Positions 1-12,544 of a stretch of DNA of 64,000 nt are shown piece by piece (position 1 is the stretch's first letter; every line of letters starts with the position of its first letter). The DNA comes from Paramecium octaurelia (taxonomy: Eukaryota; Ciliophora; Oligohymenophorea; Peniculida; Parameciidae), in assembly GCA_905182995.1 (NCBI GenBank), contig CAJJDP010000070.1, positions 190,448 through 254,447 of the forward strand. Reading direction: 5' to 3'. The notes under the pieces are model-generated. The model was not told the DNA's origin. It did not search any database and saw only the letters and a list, made by a program, of their open reading frames with translations. The position numbers were made by a program, and so were the translations under genes.

Positions 1-57
1 ATGGGATTGCAATGAACTTATGTTTGAAATTTCATAGTTATTTGGATTAATTATTTT

Positions 58-1850
58 ATGATTTTACTATTATCATTTTTTAATTGTTTTTTAACAGCAG
101 AAGTACTCAATCTCACAACGAAAACACTCACTATCAAAGATTCGTATGGAGGAATCGTAGAGGTTATTTAGGGATCGGAGTATAAACTCAAAAACTTCGA
201 AAATGCTGAATATGCTATAAATATAGAATTGAAAAAAAATAGTACATCTACAAAGGACATATGCTTTTCTAAATAAAGTACAATTTACTTTGGAGATTAT
301 GAAAGTCACCATAAAGTTATCTACAATTCTACTCTAAATCCTGACGAAGAACATGCCAATGATCCATCATACTATTTAAGCTCTCCAATTATGATTAACA
401 TGGTTCACACTAAACAGGGTTTAGCTATTGTAACTAGCGACCATACTCTACTTAATTACAAGGTCATTCAAAATTATAGTAGTAAGACAGGTTTCTCCAC
501 TCAATTACTTTCCACAGTAGATTTTAAGAGTCTAAGAAAACATGCTACTGAATTAGAAGTCCCTCAGATTATTTATGTGCCTTATAATGAATACATTTAT
601 ATCATTTACTCAGACTAAATTATAGGAGGTAAAGCGGAAAATAATATTGAATTGGCAACAATCCAATTTTCAGGATTTTAAACTCAAAACAGCTACATCA
701 ATTAAATCAAAGTATATCACAATTTCCTATTTATACCTGCTGGTTCAGATGGGCTACATATATACAGATTCCAAGAATCTGGTAATATCAATTACGATAG
801 TACTCTCTCCTCATCAAATTTATTCTTTAAAGTAGTTCCCATTCATTTAACCGACATAGTCTTCTCTACTTCTAATTAAACATATGCATATATATTAGAC
901 TAACTGAATGGAGTGTCAAGGTTTTTGGTGAAGACTGATAAACTGAAAGTTGAATTGACTAGAGATAATTTGTTTGGATTAGTTCCAATAAAAAATGCAA
1001 TGAGTTTGGCAGTATCCCCTGATGAATATCTCCTGGTGCTTAAATAAGTGTATTTCATTTAAATTTATAAATTAGGGGCGTTTTTCAATAATTGATTGAA
1101 GTCGGCTTATACAATTCAGAATGGTTTTTCCTCAAGACACATCACCTTACAGGTCAGTACTTTGATATTGATATTGGTCCAACTTTTGTTCTTTTAAGAG
1201 GAAAGGATGAACATAGAATTATTCGAGTAGGTATATATGAGGAGTTCGAACCTGACTATGTATTCTATTCCTATGATGATTAATATACTGAGAAAGCAAA
1301 CTCTTTTCATGAATAATATGTGTTCATTCCAAAATTGTAGGATGTAGAGTTTTACAATGACAACTTCGCCATAGGTAATGATCCATCCAAGTGGTCATTC
1401 AATCAATCCTTCCCATTTATTTTAGGATTAACTTAACATACTATTGTAGAGATCCCCTACATTAGTCAACCACCCTATGTGTATTGTTCTCCTAGTTCTG
1501 ATGAAGATATCGGAATAGTCTATCAATATGATATCAATTTATACTCAACTGCCTGTCCAGAGAAGGACCAATACTTAGAAGATAATCCTACTATCCCTTT
1601 TCAAACTGTCTAATGTCTCTATTAGGAGACTTTCAAGGTCAAAGCAATACAAGCATAAGGGAAACTGTATGATACATAGTTTTAAGTCATCATAATATTT
1701 TGCTTAATTTTGATTTTAACGGCCGTAATCTTTACATTGATCATCTTATACAGAAAATATCATAAGCAGGAGGAAAGTTTAACCAGCAGCATATAAGGAT
1801 TTGAAAACAGCAGAGGATATGATTTTGAACCAAATGAAGGCCCTTAATGA
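58..1850 (+). CDS. secreted/type I membrane protein, unknown ectodomain
   Basis: A 588-residue protein read in the ciliate code, with one 26-nt intron (1050-1075, GTA...TAG). It opens with a hydrophobic signal peptide (MILLLSFFNCFLTA) and ends with one transmembrane segment (VIIIFCLILILTAVIF, about residues 535-560) followed by a short basic/polar cytoplasmic tail. The roughly 510-residue ectodomain has mixed beta-like composition, few cysteines and no motif I recognise. The start is the first ATG in frame and places the signal peptide at the very N-terminus; the stop is TGA at 1848-1850. The next gene runs towards it, with stops only about 60 bp apart. Likely a surface or endomembrane protein; function unknown. 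Confidence 0.8.
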
Positions 1851-1910
1851 TTCATATATAATATATATAGGGCATTTTGTATTTAGGAAAATTGCTTATA
1901 ATCAGTATAA

Positions 1911-3072
1911 TCATGCAATCTTTTAACCATTTTTATAATACAAAATAATGGATTCTCCAGTTGGCTTAGTTATGGTTGCCTAGCCATCCAGTGATCCATT
2001 AACCCAGATTCCCTTTAAGATTGTGCCATTACTCCACTTGAACATCCCTATTCCATTCTTCTTATCCTCAGCAAAAGATCCTAAAACAATATACAAAATA
2101 TTATACCTTTATAAACATCATTGGCTTTATTAGTAAACACTCCCATTCCATGCATCTTGTTACATTTCCATTCTCCAATGTAATGACTGCCATCATTCCA
2201 ATGGTATTCCCCTTGTCCTTCATATTGTCCATCCACGAATTCTCCTTTGTATATTTAATTATCAATATATTTGATTGTTCCGGATCCGTGCTTCTTTCCT
2301 TTTTTAAATGTTCCTTCATATTTTGATTTATTTGCCTTGATCTCCAATCCTTAACCATTCTAAGTTAGAAATATTTAAATACTTTTTCTCCATCTTCCCA
2401 ATTGCCTTCATAAAAATTATCAGAACTAATTAAAGTTCCAAATCCATGATACTTTCCTTATTTCCAAAATCCAGTGTAATAATCATTATTATCCAAAATC
2501 ATTCTTCCATGACCATCCCTTAAATCATTGACCCAATTGCCCACATAGATTGAACCATTTTAGTAAAAACACAGTCCAAATCCATCTCTCTATTATCTCA
2601 ACCATTGGCCCTGATAAGTAAGTCTTTCATTGCACTTAAGAAATTGGACAATTGGTTAACTGCCCAATGCTTAAGCCTTGTGGCCAGAAGGGGATTCATA
2701 AGAGTTCAATAACTCTCTAGTCTTCTCCCTTTTGATCAAAGGAATTTAATTCAAGAGTTCAAAGCTGGAAGGTAATTCACTTTCATATAAAATGACGTTC
2801 ATTCCTTTTTTAGTTTGAATTATCTTACTTCTTGTTTTTCCTTAATCCATTTCTATCATGTCAGAAACCTTCCTGAGATCCTCCCTTGCAGTAGATTTAA
2901 GTTCTTCCGTGTTCGGAGACCTTACGTCTGCAATATTAAAAATCGAGCTTTCGTCAAGCGTGTCCTCAATTAGTTGTTTTTGTGGCAAGATATCTAAATA
3001 TAGATTATGATAGATACTTATTAGATGGTCGTTTTTATTTATGTATTTAGGTGATTATTATGAGTTACCCAT
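1911..3072 (-). CDS. MORN-repeat protein with N-myristoylation signal
   Basis: A 362-residue protein in four exons; introns are 2081-2106, 2360-2382 and 2994-3017 (26, 23, 24 nt). It begins MGNSQQS, a consensus N-myristoylation start (Gly2, Ser/Asn context), which suggests membrane attachment. Residues from about 180 to the end carry tandem MORN units with the usual pattern of Y-x-G-x-W then D-G-x-G-x, for example [14 protein letters not shown] and [16 protein letters not shown]. The N-terminal 170 residues are polar with no recognised domain. MORN proteins commonly scaffold cortical membranes and basal bodies in ciliates; that role is inferred, not shown. The start chosen is the ATG giving the myristoylation motif; splicing the first intron keeps the frame. 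Confidence 0.88.
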
Positions 3073-3556
3073 CTATCTAATTCAACAAATTATAATTTAA
3101 TTATCTCTAATGATTTTTTTCCTAACTTGACTTTTATAATAATTTTTATTGGATCATATTTTTAATAAAAGTCTAATTTATTAAGAATTATTGATCATTT
3201 TATATTCAATAAGCAGCAAAAACTATATTCACTGGCTAACATCATAAATTTAAATTCAGACTTTAAATTAATCCAGCACAAATATACACCACCAATTAAA
3301 TAAATTTAAATTTATGAATCAGAATTCAATTTTTAATTGATTCAATACTACCTCTGAAACTAATTAATAAAATTGACAAAACAAATTATACAATAAATTA
3401 ATGATTCCTACAAAAGGATTATTTCATAACACTTTGAATCTTATTTATTAAAAGTATTTTTAAATTATTATAAAGCAAAGACAAATTCACTTATTTTTGG
3501 ACACTTATAAAATTATATATTACGTATTAATATAAAATAATATATAAATTAAAAAA
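3073..3556. other. intergenic, nothing recognised
   Basis: About 480 bp between the start of the MORN gene and the stop of the following gene, both on the minus strand. Very AT-rich with homopolymer runs. It presumably holds the MORN promoter and the 3' end of the upstream gene. No conserved element or repeat was seen. Confidence 0.6.
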
Positions 3557-4671
3557 TCACTCATTTCTTTTTTTTGACACAGTGTTCATCAAGATTTGTT
3601 TCGCTCTCTATTTAAAATTTGATAAATCAAAGTAATTGATCCTCTTTTATATTGACATCAATTTATTGTATGTCAATTATTCGTAATCCTTATAAAAAAT
3701 AAAACCATAGAGAATTAACAAAAGTTGATTCACAACCAAAAACGATTTGATGTAGTTCGAACTTTCGAAGTAATTCTCCAAAGCAAAGCAAATTAGTATC
3801 AACAAAAAGTTGTTAAATCTTTAATCAATAAATTGTTTGTTGGAAGTAAATAGCCACATCAAAAGCAAATCTATGATGTAGAAAAAGATTTGATCTTTAT
3901 TTAAATAACATTATTACTCATCTTAACTCCTTAGACGTATATCAAATCAATATAATATTTTGCAATTTGATAAATTGAACTTAATTCTTAAAAAGAATGC
4001 TCTATCTCATTATGATATTTATGAACTTATGAGTTGATTTCATTGATATACTCAATCATAATCTTTTGGTTCTATTCCTCATTCTCTCTCTAATTATTGA
4101 AATTCAAATATTATGAAGCAACATATTACAGAAACACCTAAGTCTAATTTTGAATTTCATTTTGAGTGCCAAGGATTTCAGAAAATATCGATGACTGTTA
4201 TTTCCTATATTAAAATGTTAGGGTCTTACAAATTTGTATTTAGAAATTGCTACTCTATTGAAATTAAGGATAATTTGGACTCTACATTACTTTGTAAATA
4301 ACGCAGTATTTAAATTTAGCAAAAATGTTATATGAGAATATAAAATTAAGTAAATATATTCCTTGAATTATATTATAAAAATTACCAATAATTTGAATCC
4401 AATTATCTTGTGCAAGATTGTAAATCATTCAATTCGTAATTGCAATCAACCGTCTTTCTCCCAGATCTCTGATAATGGCAATTCATCATCATGAAAGATA
4501 ATACTCCTTTTTCTAATTCAGTCAAATTAGAGCAATTTTGCTTCTTCTCTAAAAATTGATCTTATAAACACTGATTCTTCTCATTAACTACTTCAGATAT
4601 ATTATACTTGCAAATTGACATTAAGATATAACTACTGCGAAGCTAATTATTAGAAACCTTCTAAAACACAT
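3557..4671 (-). CDS. GEX1: GEX1/KAR5/Brambleberry-family nuclear fusion protein
   Basis: A 340-residue protein in five exons; introns 3895-3917, 4205-4229, 4362-4385, 4588-4607 (23, 25, 24, 20 nt). A signal peptide (MCFRRFLIISFAVVIS) precedes a cysteine-rich region with the family spacing: C...C, NCSNLTELEKGVL, NCHYQRSGR, a C-x11-C pair, then W-x2-FT-x-F and a further Cys. A coiled coil follows (about residues 130-225). Three hydrophobic segments (FFYIIDLLLMWLF, FLLILICFAL, FLVVNQLLLILYGFIF) lead to a basic C-terminus. This order is typical of plant GEX1, yeast Kar5 and fish Brambleberry, which act in fusion of nuclear envelopes during karyogamy. In Paramecium that would be gametic pronuclei at conjugation or autogamy (inference). 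The domain identification is by eye; a profile search would settle it. Confidence 0.75.
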
Positions 4672-5515
4672 CGAATATTATGAAAATTTTAAATGCTTTT
4701 GATTTAAAAATTATTAAATAAATATAATTATCTACAATTTTAGTTATGTAAATAACAAATTATGGCTATTTATTCAATATTAATCAAAAAAATATTGGTT
4801 TTATACATTAATAGAAAATATTGGAACATGAAAACAACTATAATTTTCGATATTTTTACAATGTATATAATAAATTGCATTTTTAGGGGAATGAAATTTA
4901 TTTTAACAAAAATATAATTCTATTTTAATCATTTATTATCTGGGTAAATTAAACCAATATTTATATACTCTCAGATAGAATAAGTAGAAACTAAATTATA
5001 CACATCCTTTGGGAATTTAATTTTCAGTTGAATAAATATGAGTTATTGTTCTTCTAACACAATATAGATGCTGATATCTCATTATTCAATTTAATATCTT
5101 CCCGTAATAGCATTTGAATTGCCAGTTATAAATGTCATTGTTTTTCATTTCACACTTCAAATAGCCATTAATATCAATATTTTAAGTTAGGATTTATAGA
5201 AAATAATCTTAAGCTATTTCATATTTAATCATTTTCCCAATTTAAACTTAAGTTGCAACGGTTGAAACTTTGATTATTTTTATAACAACAATTTCTAAAT
5301 ACTATTTAATTTGTAAAATCTAATAAAGAGCATTCCGTAAATTAATAAGATACGTTGTTAATTGATGGAATTATTATTACTTATTATATTTGATGTGGAT
5401 TTGGACTTGAAAAGAATGAAAAACTTATTAATAAACCTAACTAATACAAGAATATAAAATAATTTAAATGAATTATGTTAAATTTACAGAAATGAATAAA
5501 TGGCAAATTGAAATT
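4672..5515 (-). other. possible decayed secreted-protein gene (relic) in intergenic DNA
   Basis: No intact gene could be assembled here. On the minus strand, about 5090-5290 reads as an open stretch starting near a hydrophobic run (YLEIVVIKIIKVSTVATQ) and containing GYLKCEMKN and KCYYG. A continuation at about 5030-5095 with another Cys (ASILCQKNN) lies in a different frame, and no GT...AG intron joins the two. This looks like a frameshifted remnant of a small secreted protein, but such open stretches arise by chance in AT-rich DNA with one stop codon, so confidence is low. The rest is plain AT-rich spacer. Confidence 0.25.
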
Positions 5516-6214
5516 TCAAAATAAATATTTTTTTTTGTATTTTTCAAAGATGGTTTCCTCCTTATGGATTTTGATGTTATTTAATTCAGCTAGTAGATTT
5601 GAAAAGTCTTATTGTAGTTTATCTTTGTGATACCTTTTGAGATGAGATGTTTATAATATTTTTCTTTGCTCATTTATTAGACCTTCGAATTCTACTTTTT
5701 AAGGGTTCATTGTTTTCCTCTTGGTCAGAGTAATAGTCCTAGTTCGAACAGTGCAGGAGCGATCTTTTTAGAAATATGTTCTTGGCGAGGATTTTTTGGA
5801 AACATTTGTGGCTTTATCGAAACGCTGAGAGAGTACTGATTTTAAAGATCGATTAATTAATGATTAGTAGGATTAACAAGATGTTTCGATTTTATCTTCG
5901 CTAACTTACTTTTAAGTTTTGATGAGTTGTAACGTTTTAAATGAATTCTGATCGAGCATATACTGATTCTTTTTTTCAAAATCAATGAATACTCTATCGT
6001 TATTTTTTTGAATCTTTTTGTACATCCTTATATTTTCATCTAGTTCTTTAATTGATTCCCTTTAATCATAATTATTAATTTAAAATGGATTGGAGTCAGG
6101 AAATACAATGCCGAACTATTCTTGTGCTATTTTACGCATCTCTAGAATCTTCTACTTTGTTTGTTCTGCTTTCTTATTGATTCTATCCGATTCTTCAGGA
6201 AAATAAATTGCCAT
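5516..6214 (-). CDS. small basic coiled-coil protein, unknown
   Basis: A 232-residue, intronless protein (MAIYFPEESDRINKK...). It is highly charged and Gln/Lys/Ser-rich, with alpha-helical coiled-coil character near both ends (about residues 10-90 and 180-228) and a Ser/Arg/Thr-rich middle. No catalytic motif or membrane segment was seen. The ATG lies 24 bp beyond the TGA of the large upstream gene on the same strand, an extremely tight spacing, so its promoter must overlap that gene's 3' end. The stop is TGA at 5516-5518. The unbroken 233-codon frame using many TAA/TAG codons supports a real gene; function unknown. Confidence 0.75.
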
Positions 6215-6238
6215 AAGTTTTATTTATGATTTTATATA

Positions 6239-9200
6239 TCATTCTTGTTCTTCGTGGTTTAACTTAGCAGCTTCATATTTTTGCAAGAAGAATGTCTATG
6301 TATCCTTAACGATTCTTCCTGAATTGAACCCTTGGTTGGCCAACAGAGCAGACAAAATCCTATCGGGAGGAGGAGCAGGGTCAACTGGCCACTCTCTTGG
6401 TTCTGGAGTTGTAGTAAAGGCTCCATCTCCTATACCCAAATACCAATCAAAGGCTTCACCCTAAAGATATGAGAAAATCGATTACATCAAATTGCTTTCC
6501 GTAGCCATCCTCAGAGAAGAACACGCTCAAGTAGTTTGGAACAAAATGATACACTTCTTCGAAGAGATAAGAATTAGAAGTCTAATCAATCTACCTAATG
6601 TAGGCGTATGCTTATTTGAGATGGAAGGAATAGCCAAAGTAGAAATAGGTCCATTTGCCCCAATATTTACCAATATCGAACTTTTTGTCAACTAGAAAAT
6701 ATGAATATGAATAAATACTTGAACCAACATCATCATCTGCAGTTTCGATGTCTCCATAATCATAAGTGCTGAAATACCATACGCCTTTATCAATGAAGAT
6801 GGAGAGAGTCCTATCTCCTGCATTGTCATTATCAGCCTAGATGTCTGGAGTATTTTGAGTCACTCTGACAAGTGTGGTCCAATCAGTGACATTCTTTAAT
6901 TTGTTACCCTTAGCGAATCCATAAACACTGTATTCAAAGACTCCACTATATTTCTCCTCATATTGTTTGAACACTCTTTGAGTCATCTTAGCCTTTTCAA
7001 CTTGGACTGGCTCATTATCTTACTTATCTTTATAAGGTGGGTAGGGTCTAAATTTAGGAACAACAACATTGAGTAAATCCTCGCTTGAATCAATATAACT
7101 ATCCTTTCCCAAAAATGCTCTTGGATCAAACAATTTACCTTAGAAGGCTGAATGTCCAAATTCTTTCTTTCCGATTACCAGTCTGGCATAATCTCTCAAT
7201 AACCAATGTTTGGCACTATCAATTTCAACTCTCTTTACAACATTTTGATGTGTAAGGTAAACATACCCAATACCTTTTGGTCCTGTTGGAATTCTCTTAT
7301 AACAGAAATAGACGAAATTCCAATATCCTTCTAATTCTTTATCAAATTTGGTTCCTGTTGAGATCTCATTCTTATCAAGAACTGCATCGTAAGTACTGAA
7401 CTTATACTCTCCTCTTCCAACAAATGCTGATACTGTTCTGTCTCCATTCTTTTAAGCATCTTCATATTGAGCATTAGTTGTAAATCTGAATATGGAGTGG
7501 GATTCAGCTTTGTCCAATAAAATGAATGGATAATTCATCAACCATCTTGTCCATAAACCAATACCATATTCATAAATGGCTTCAATGTCAGATCCTGGGA
7601 AATTAGTCTATGTGAATTCAACATCTAATGCTGGCTTGTCATCTTTAGCATATATCAAAGCATCAGCATCATTTTATACGTAGAATTCAAAGTAATTATT
7701 AAGTTTGTATGGAATCCAAGCTGGAAGATCGACTTCTACTTCGACCTTATCAACATAGTGCCAGCATTATGTACTGCCATAACAAGCATGGACGTGTCTA
7801 GATTTACCAATGAAATTCTTATTAATTCCATCCTTTCCGAAATAGACGGCAAGGTATTTTGGAGAGAAATGCAATACCTTCTTCAATAAACCTCCTTTGC
7901 TGATATCAGGGAATCCAAAGAACCAACCAGCATACTCATCTTATCTGGAATATCCAACCCAAATGTACATCCAAATTCCTCTATATTCTCCCAAAGCAAC
8001 ATTGGCATTTCTATTAAGATTGAAATCAGTGTCGATGAATCCAATGTCGTAGGTTCCAATTTCCATATCTCCGCCTTTTTGAATAACTGATAATGTTCTA
8101 TCTCCCAACAAATCAGCATCCTTCAAGAATCCTGGCTCATTATTGGTTAATCTGATAACTGTTTATGCTTCAGTATCATCTAAACTTCCATAATATTTGA
8201 ACCATCCATAGACTGAATATTACTCTGTTTCAGTTGCTCCATCTTCATAAACAAATGTTTCATAAGTTTCAGTATCTTTGTTATCAGCACCTTAGATTTC
8301 ATAATCCTTTGTTCCTAATTCTTCATCAACTGGGACCTTATATTATTCAATCCATGTTTCATATTCAGCTATTTCATTGATAAATGAACCTCTTCCAAAT
8401 CTGACAACTGCATGAGCGATTCTACCATTGAAACCATAAACAGTAGATTTCCATTATCCAACATAGAATCTCACATAATTGTTAGCAGGATCAGCATCAA
8501 ATGGATCGAAAACTGTTCTTTATACTTACTTCAATTTGTTGAAATTAACATAACCAACAGCAATTTACTTCAATTTAGAATAACTGAAATAGATGTAATT
8601 CCAATATCCATCCAAATTCTTTCCATAATTAACTGGTCTTCCTGAACCAGCCCAGAATTCATAATTTCCTCTTCCGATATATACTGCAAATTCAGCTTCA
8701 TCTTAATCTGTAAATCCTAATCTACCAACCAAAATACGATCAGGTTTCTCATAAATTCTCGATGGATTTGTGATGAAGAATTTAGTCCACATACCGAATC
8801 CATATTCATAGACACCATCTGTTACCCACTCTGGCTCATCGTGAAGTAAAGTGTCATATTCAGATTCTGTTTTGTGATTCAACCATTTAGGATCATAAGT
8901 TTTCAATTATACTCCAGGCCATAATTTAATCTTACCAGTCTTATAATCATCGAAATCTGTAGCATATCCCCATGCACCCTTTCCAAACCTGATTGTAGTA
9001 TAGGCTGTCTTTCCATGGAAGAAAAACTAGTGTCCTTGTCCCAAATAGAGAGCCCAATATTTGGCTACAACATGCCAACCTTTGAATTGTTTTTCAGCTT
9101 TGCTATCTGGCCATTCAATGTAATATTAGAAGTCTCCATGGTTATATCCAAAGTATGCATATGTCCACAATTATTGTGATTCCTAAGGAATTATGACTTT

Positions 9201-11785
9201 CTCATCGATGTCACTGAACTTGTCCTTCTCTTCAACTGTATATGTAGAAAATTCGTATTCATTTTGTTCAGTTTACCATAATGAAAGTGCTTTCAAACCA
9301 TGAGGAATTATTCCTGCTTCTGGCTCGTTGGATGTAAATCTAAATATAACTTAGTGAGCTCTTTCAGACCTTCTTACATATCTAAACCAAGTGGATACTG
9401 AATATTCTCTATATCCATCTAAATCCCATTTGAATTTAGGATCATCTACCAAACCATCATATTCAACCTTGTCATAGTATTATTTTTCCTAATAATCTAA
9501 ATCAGGGTCTGTAGGAACAGTGTACTTGGTTTCAATCAAGTTTTTCATCTCTTCCTCTGTCTCCACAAATGAATTCTTATTCAAGACAACTCTAACATTG
9601 GTGATGACTCCGTTGAATCCTTTGAATCCCTTCCAAAGTCCAGATTAGAATTTAATAGTTTTAACAATAGCTGGTTGAGTGACGGTGAAAGTGACACTCT
9701 TAATTACTTAAGTTCTACCCCAGTAAATATAACCATTGGCTTTTCCTTCTTTATAGCCAAAATAGACATAAATCCATTCAGCATCCAAATACTTGCCATA
9801 ATCTAATTATAATTCAGTCACAACTTCTCCTTCAAATACTTAGAAATTATAGAATCCTTCTCCAATAGTTGTCACTAATCTATTTGTATCATCTCCACTC
9901 AAACCTCCAACAGCCAATGCTTCCTTCTTTTCTGCAATCTTAACCTTACCATTGTATCTGAAATATGTCCACAATCCATAACTGTATTCAACAGATGTCT
10001 TAATTCTACTATCAGGTCCATCTTCAACATCTTTCTCCCAAGGAGATGTCTCTTATGTAACAACACTATCAGTTCTCTCATCTAAGGTATATACAAGTTA
10101 TTCTAATTCTGGTACTGGCTCATCTGGGAATTCTAATCTACCGAAATCATCGTCTTCCTCTTCCTCTTCAACTAATTCCTCAACAATCTCTTCTACTATT
10201 TCTTCAACAATTTCTTCAACAATTTCCTCAACTATCTCTTCTACAGTTTCTTCTTACTCTTCTACTTTTTCATCATCTGGTGTTGGTTCTACAATAACTT
10301 CCTCTTCTGGTTATTCTTCAACAACAACTTCCTCTTCTGGCTCAGGTTCTGGTTCAGGTTAGGGTTCTGGCTCTGGTTATGGTTATGGTTTAGGTTCATC
10401 CTCATCATCTTCAACAATAATAATGATTGGTTGTTCTTAACATCCTGGATATCCACAACTTGGTTAATAAGCACTTGGTCCAGTTGCTGCATCAATCAAT
10501 GTGTCAATCAAATCTTCCAAAACATCGTCTCCACAACCATCTTCCTCTTCAGATTCCCATTCAAATTCCTCTTCTTCCTCAACTTCTTCTTCTTCTTCCT
10601 CTGCAACTGGTTCAGGGACTGGTTCACATTCTTTAGCCTTCTTAGCTTCTTCAGCCAATCTCTCAGCTTCTTCTGCTCTTTTTCTTGCTTCTTCAGCTGC
10701 CTCCTAAGCTTCTTTCAATCTTCTTTATGCCTCCTCAGCATCTAAGCAAGCTTCTTCTTCTTTATTTTGGGCTTATTCCAAAACCTATTGTGATTCTGCT
10801 GCTTTTTCAGCTGCTTCTTATGCCTCTCTTGCATCTCTTTCAGCTTCTGTTTCTGCCTCCTATTCAGCAGCCTTTGCAGAATCTAACTCTGTTTCTGCAT
10901 CATGTTCTAACTCTTCTGCCAATTCTAATTCTTTCTCAGCTTCTTATTCTAATTTTTCAGCTTCCTCAGGTGTTATATCAACTCTATTCTTAAGTTCTTC
11001 TAATTCTCTTGCTTCCTCCTCTTTTCTTCTTTATTCTTCTGCAGCTGCTTCTGCTGCCTCTCTAGCCTCTTGTTCAGCTCTCTCTCTTGCTTCTTCTTGC
11101 TCTTATTCTTTTCTTCTCTCTTCCTCTTCAGCTTTAGCATCAGCTTCCAATTGGGATGCCCATTAATCTTTGCACTATGAAGTCTTTCCATTCACTCTTG
11201 ATGCCAGATCGTATAATTAATCGATATCAACTGGAATTGTATTTAATTGTAATTAGATCTCAGTTATCTATTAAATCAACTCTGAAATCTTGGTGGCTAT
11301 AGTTTAAGCAAGTTATAATTTGTCTTCATCACCTAAAACATATAATAAGATTGCTTACTTTTTGCTTTGTTCAACACTTCCAAATATCCCAAAATATCAT
11401 TAATATCATACCAACTTGATGTTGACTCTATCTAGGATAATGATTTGAAATGCTTGGATATTTGATGATGCAACTATTTAACCTAAATAAATGATCCGTC
11501 TTAAATATGCTAAACTGTCTATAATACTCTGTCGACTAGGCCTTTCACCATTGCCAACACTTGTAAATCACCATCAAATCCATCTTTGTGTTTGATTATG
11601 TCAATCCATTAATCAATGTCATGTTATGCTCCCAATTATTCCTTGTAACCTGGGTTCTCACATGTCCAACCTGATGGGTCTATTGAGAGAATAGATTCTA
11701 ATGGAGTAATCTGCAACCTTGCAGATGTCTTGAACTGTATAGACACGCTGACTAGCAGCCATGCCACTAACAATTGCTTAAACAT
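6239..11785 (-). CDS. giant secreted protein: coiled coil, poly-Glu linker, jelly-roll repeats
   Basis: An 1,831-residue protein in three exons (introns 6461-6485 and 11333-11358, 25 and 26 nt). A signal peptide (MFKQLLVAWLLVSVS) is followed by a helical region to about residue 190, an Ala/Glu/Arg-rich coiled coil to about 420, and an extremely acidic stretch (runs of E, VEEIVEEIVEE) to about 550. The remaining 1,280 residues hold about six repeats of roughly 200 residues, marked by W-x-Y-x-[YW]-[FV]-[GSC]-Y (WTYAYFGY, WNYIYFSY, WMYIWVGY, WNFVYFCY, WTYFYFGY), by GRG or K-G before a Trp/Phe strand, and by G-F-[NK]-G. The pattern resembles laminin-G/ConA-like beta sandwiches. No transmembrane anchor was seen. 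Probably a secreted, surface-coat or secretory-granule protein; role unknown. Confidence 0.85.
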
Positions 11786-12544
11786 AAATTTAATTATAAT
11801 CCGTTTTTCAATACAACTATAACATTATAAAAAAATTAACAAATTTAGATTTTTGTTATTTCCCTATTTCATTAAACCTATCCTATTCCTCCTCATTTAT
11901 TTGCCATTAAATAAAGAAACATAATATCCATCATTTAATTGTATTCGAAATAATTTTATCTAAAAAGAAAGAAATTAAACTCTTTCCATCTCTCTTACCA
12001 TAAAGCTTCGGAAATATATTGGCAATTAAGCTTGATAATTTGTCTAATATAATAATATAGAAATTTTATCAGATATAATAGGTGCGGAGGAGGAAATTAT
12101 GTTAAATTTCGAAGATATTAAAGATTTGTTTAGTTGATTTACATCAAAATTACAAAACGATTAAGTACAAGAATTTCAACTTATAGAATCTAAGCGATGT
12201 GACTCAAAATTTCTGATTTAGATAATTAAGTAGATAAATTACTTTATGATTATTTTATAGTAGTCATTATAGTAGTCAAAGATAGGTATTTAAGAATTTT
12301 ATAATTGATCCCATTTTCTAAAATTTTATTATTATATAATAGATTGCCATTTTACCATTATTACAAGGAGAGTAATAATAAATTTACAATTTTACATAGC
12401 TTATATATTATGATCAACAAAGGTATTATTAAATACTTTGATAACAATTACAAGAACTTATAAGATCCTGGTAATATCAATATGTATATCAAATAGATAA
12501 ATATTTTATTAAAGGGAATTGAAAATTTTAATTTTTAATTAAAT
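11786..12544. other. gene-free stretch with an unassembled coding-like segment
   Basis: About 760 bp between divergent genes. On the plus strand near 12100-12210 there is a coding-like run (DLHQNYKTIKYKNF...) in one frame, and an ATG-initiated frame at about 12100 that meets a TGA after 12 codons. I could not join these with plausible introns. The frame of the downstream gene is also open far upstream of its ATG, which can happen by chance here. Treated as promoter DNA plus possible relic. Confidence 0.35.

Noticed and set aside
10427..10993. Phe/Leu/Ser-rich plus-strand open frames, one of about 100 codons.
   Set aside because: They are the antisense of the Glu/Ala-rich coiled coil and poly-Glu linker of the minus-strand gene 6239-11785. 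GAA/GAG runs read backwards as TTC/CTC.
12100..12140. TGA after 12 codons as a possible selenocysteine codon.
   Set aside because: No selenoprotein family or stem-loop signal is visible, and the downstream reading frame does not continue convincingly.
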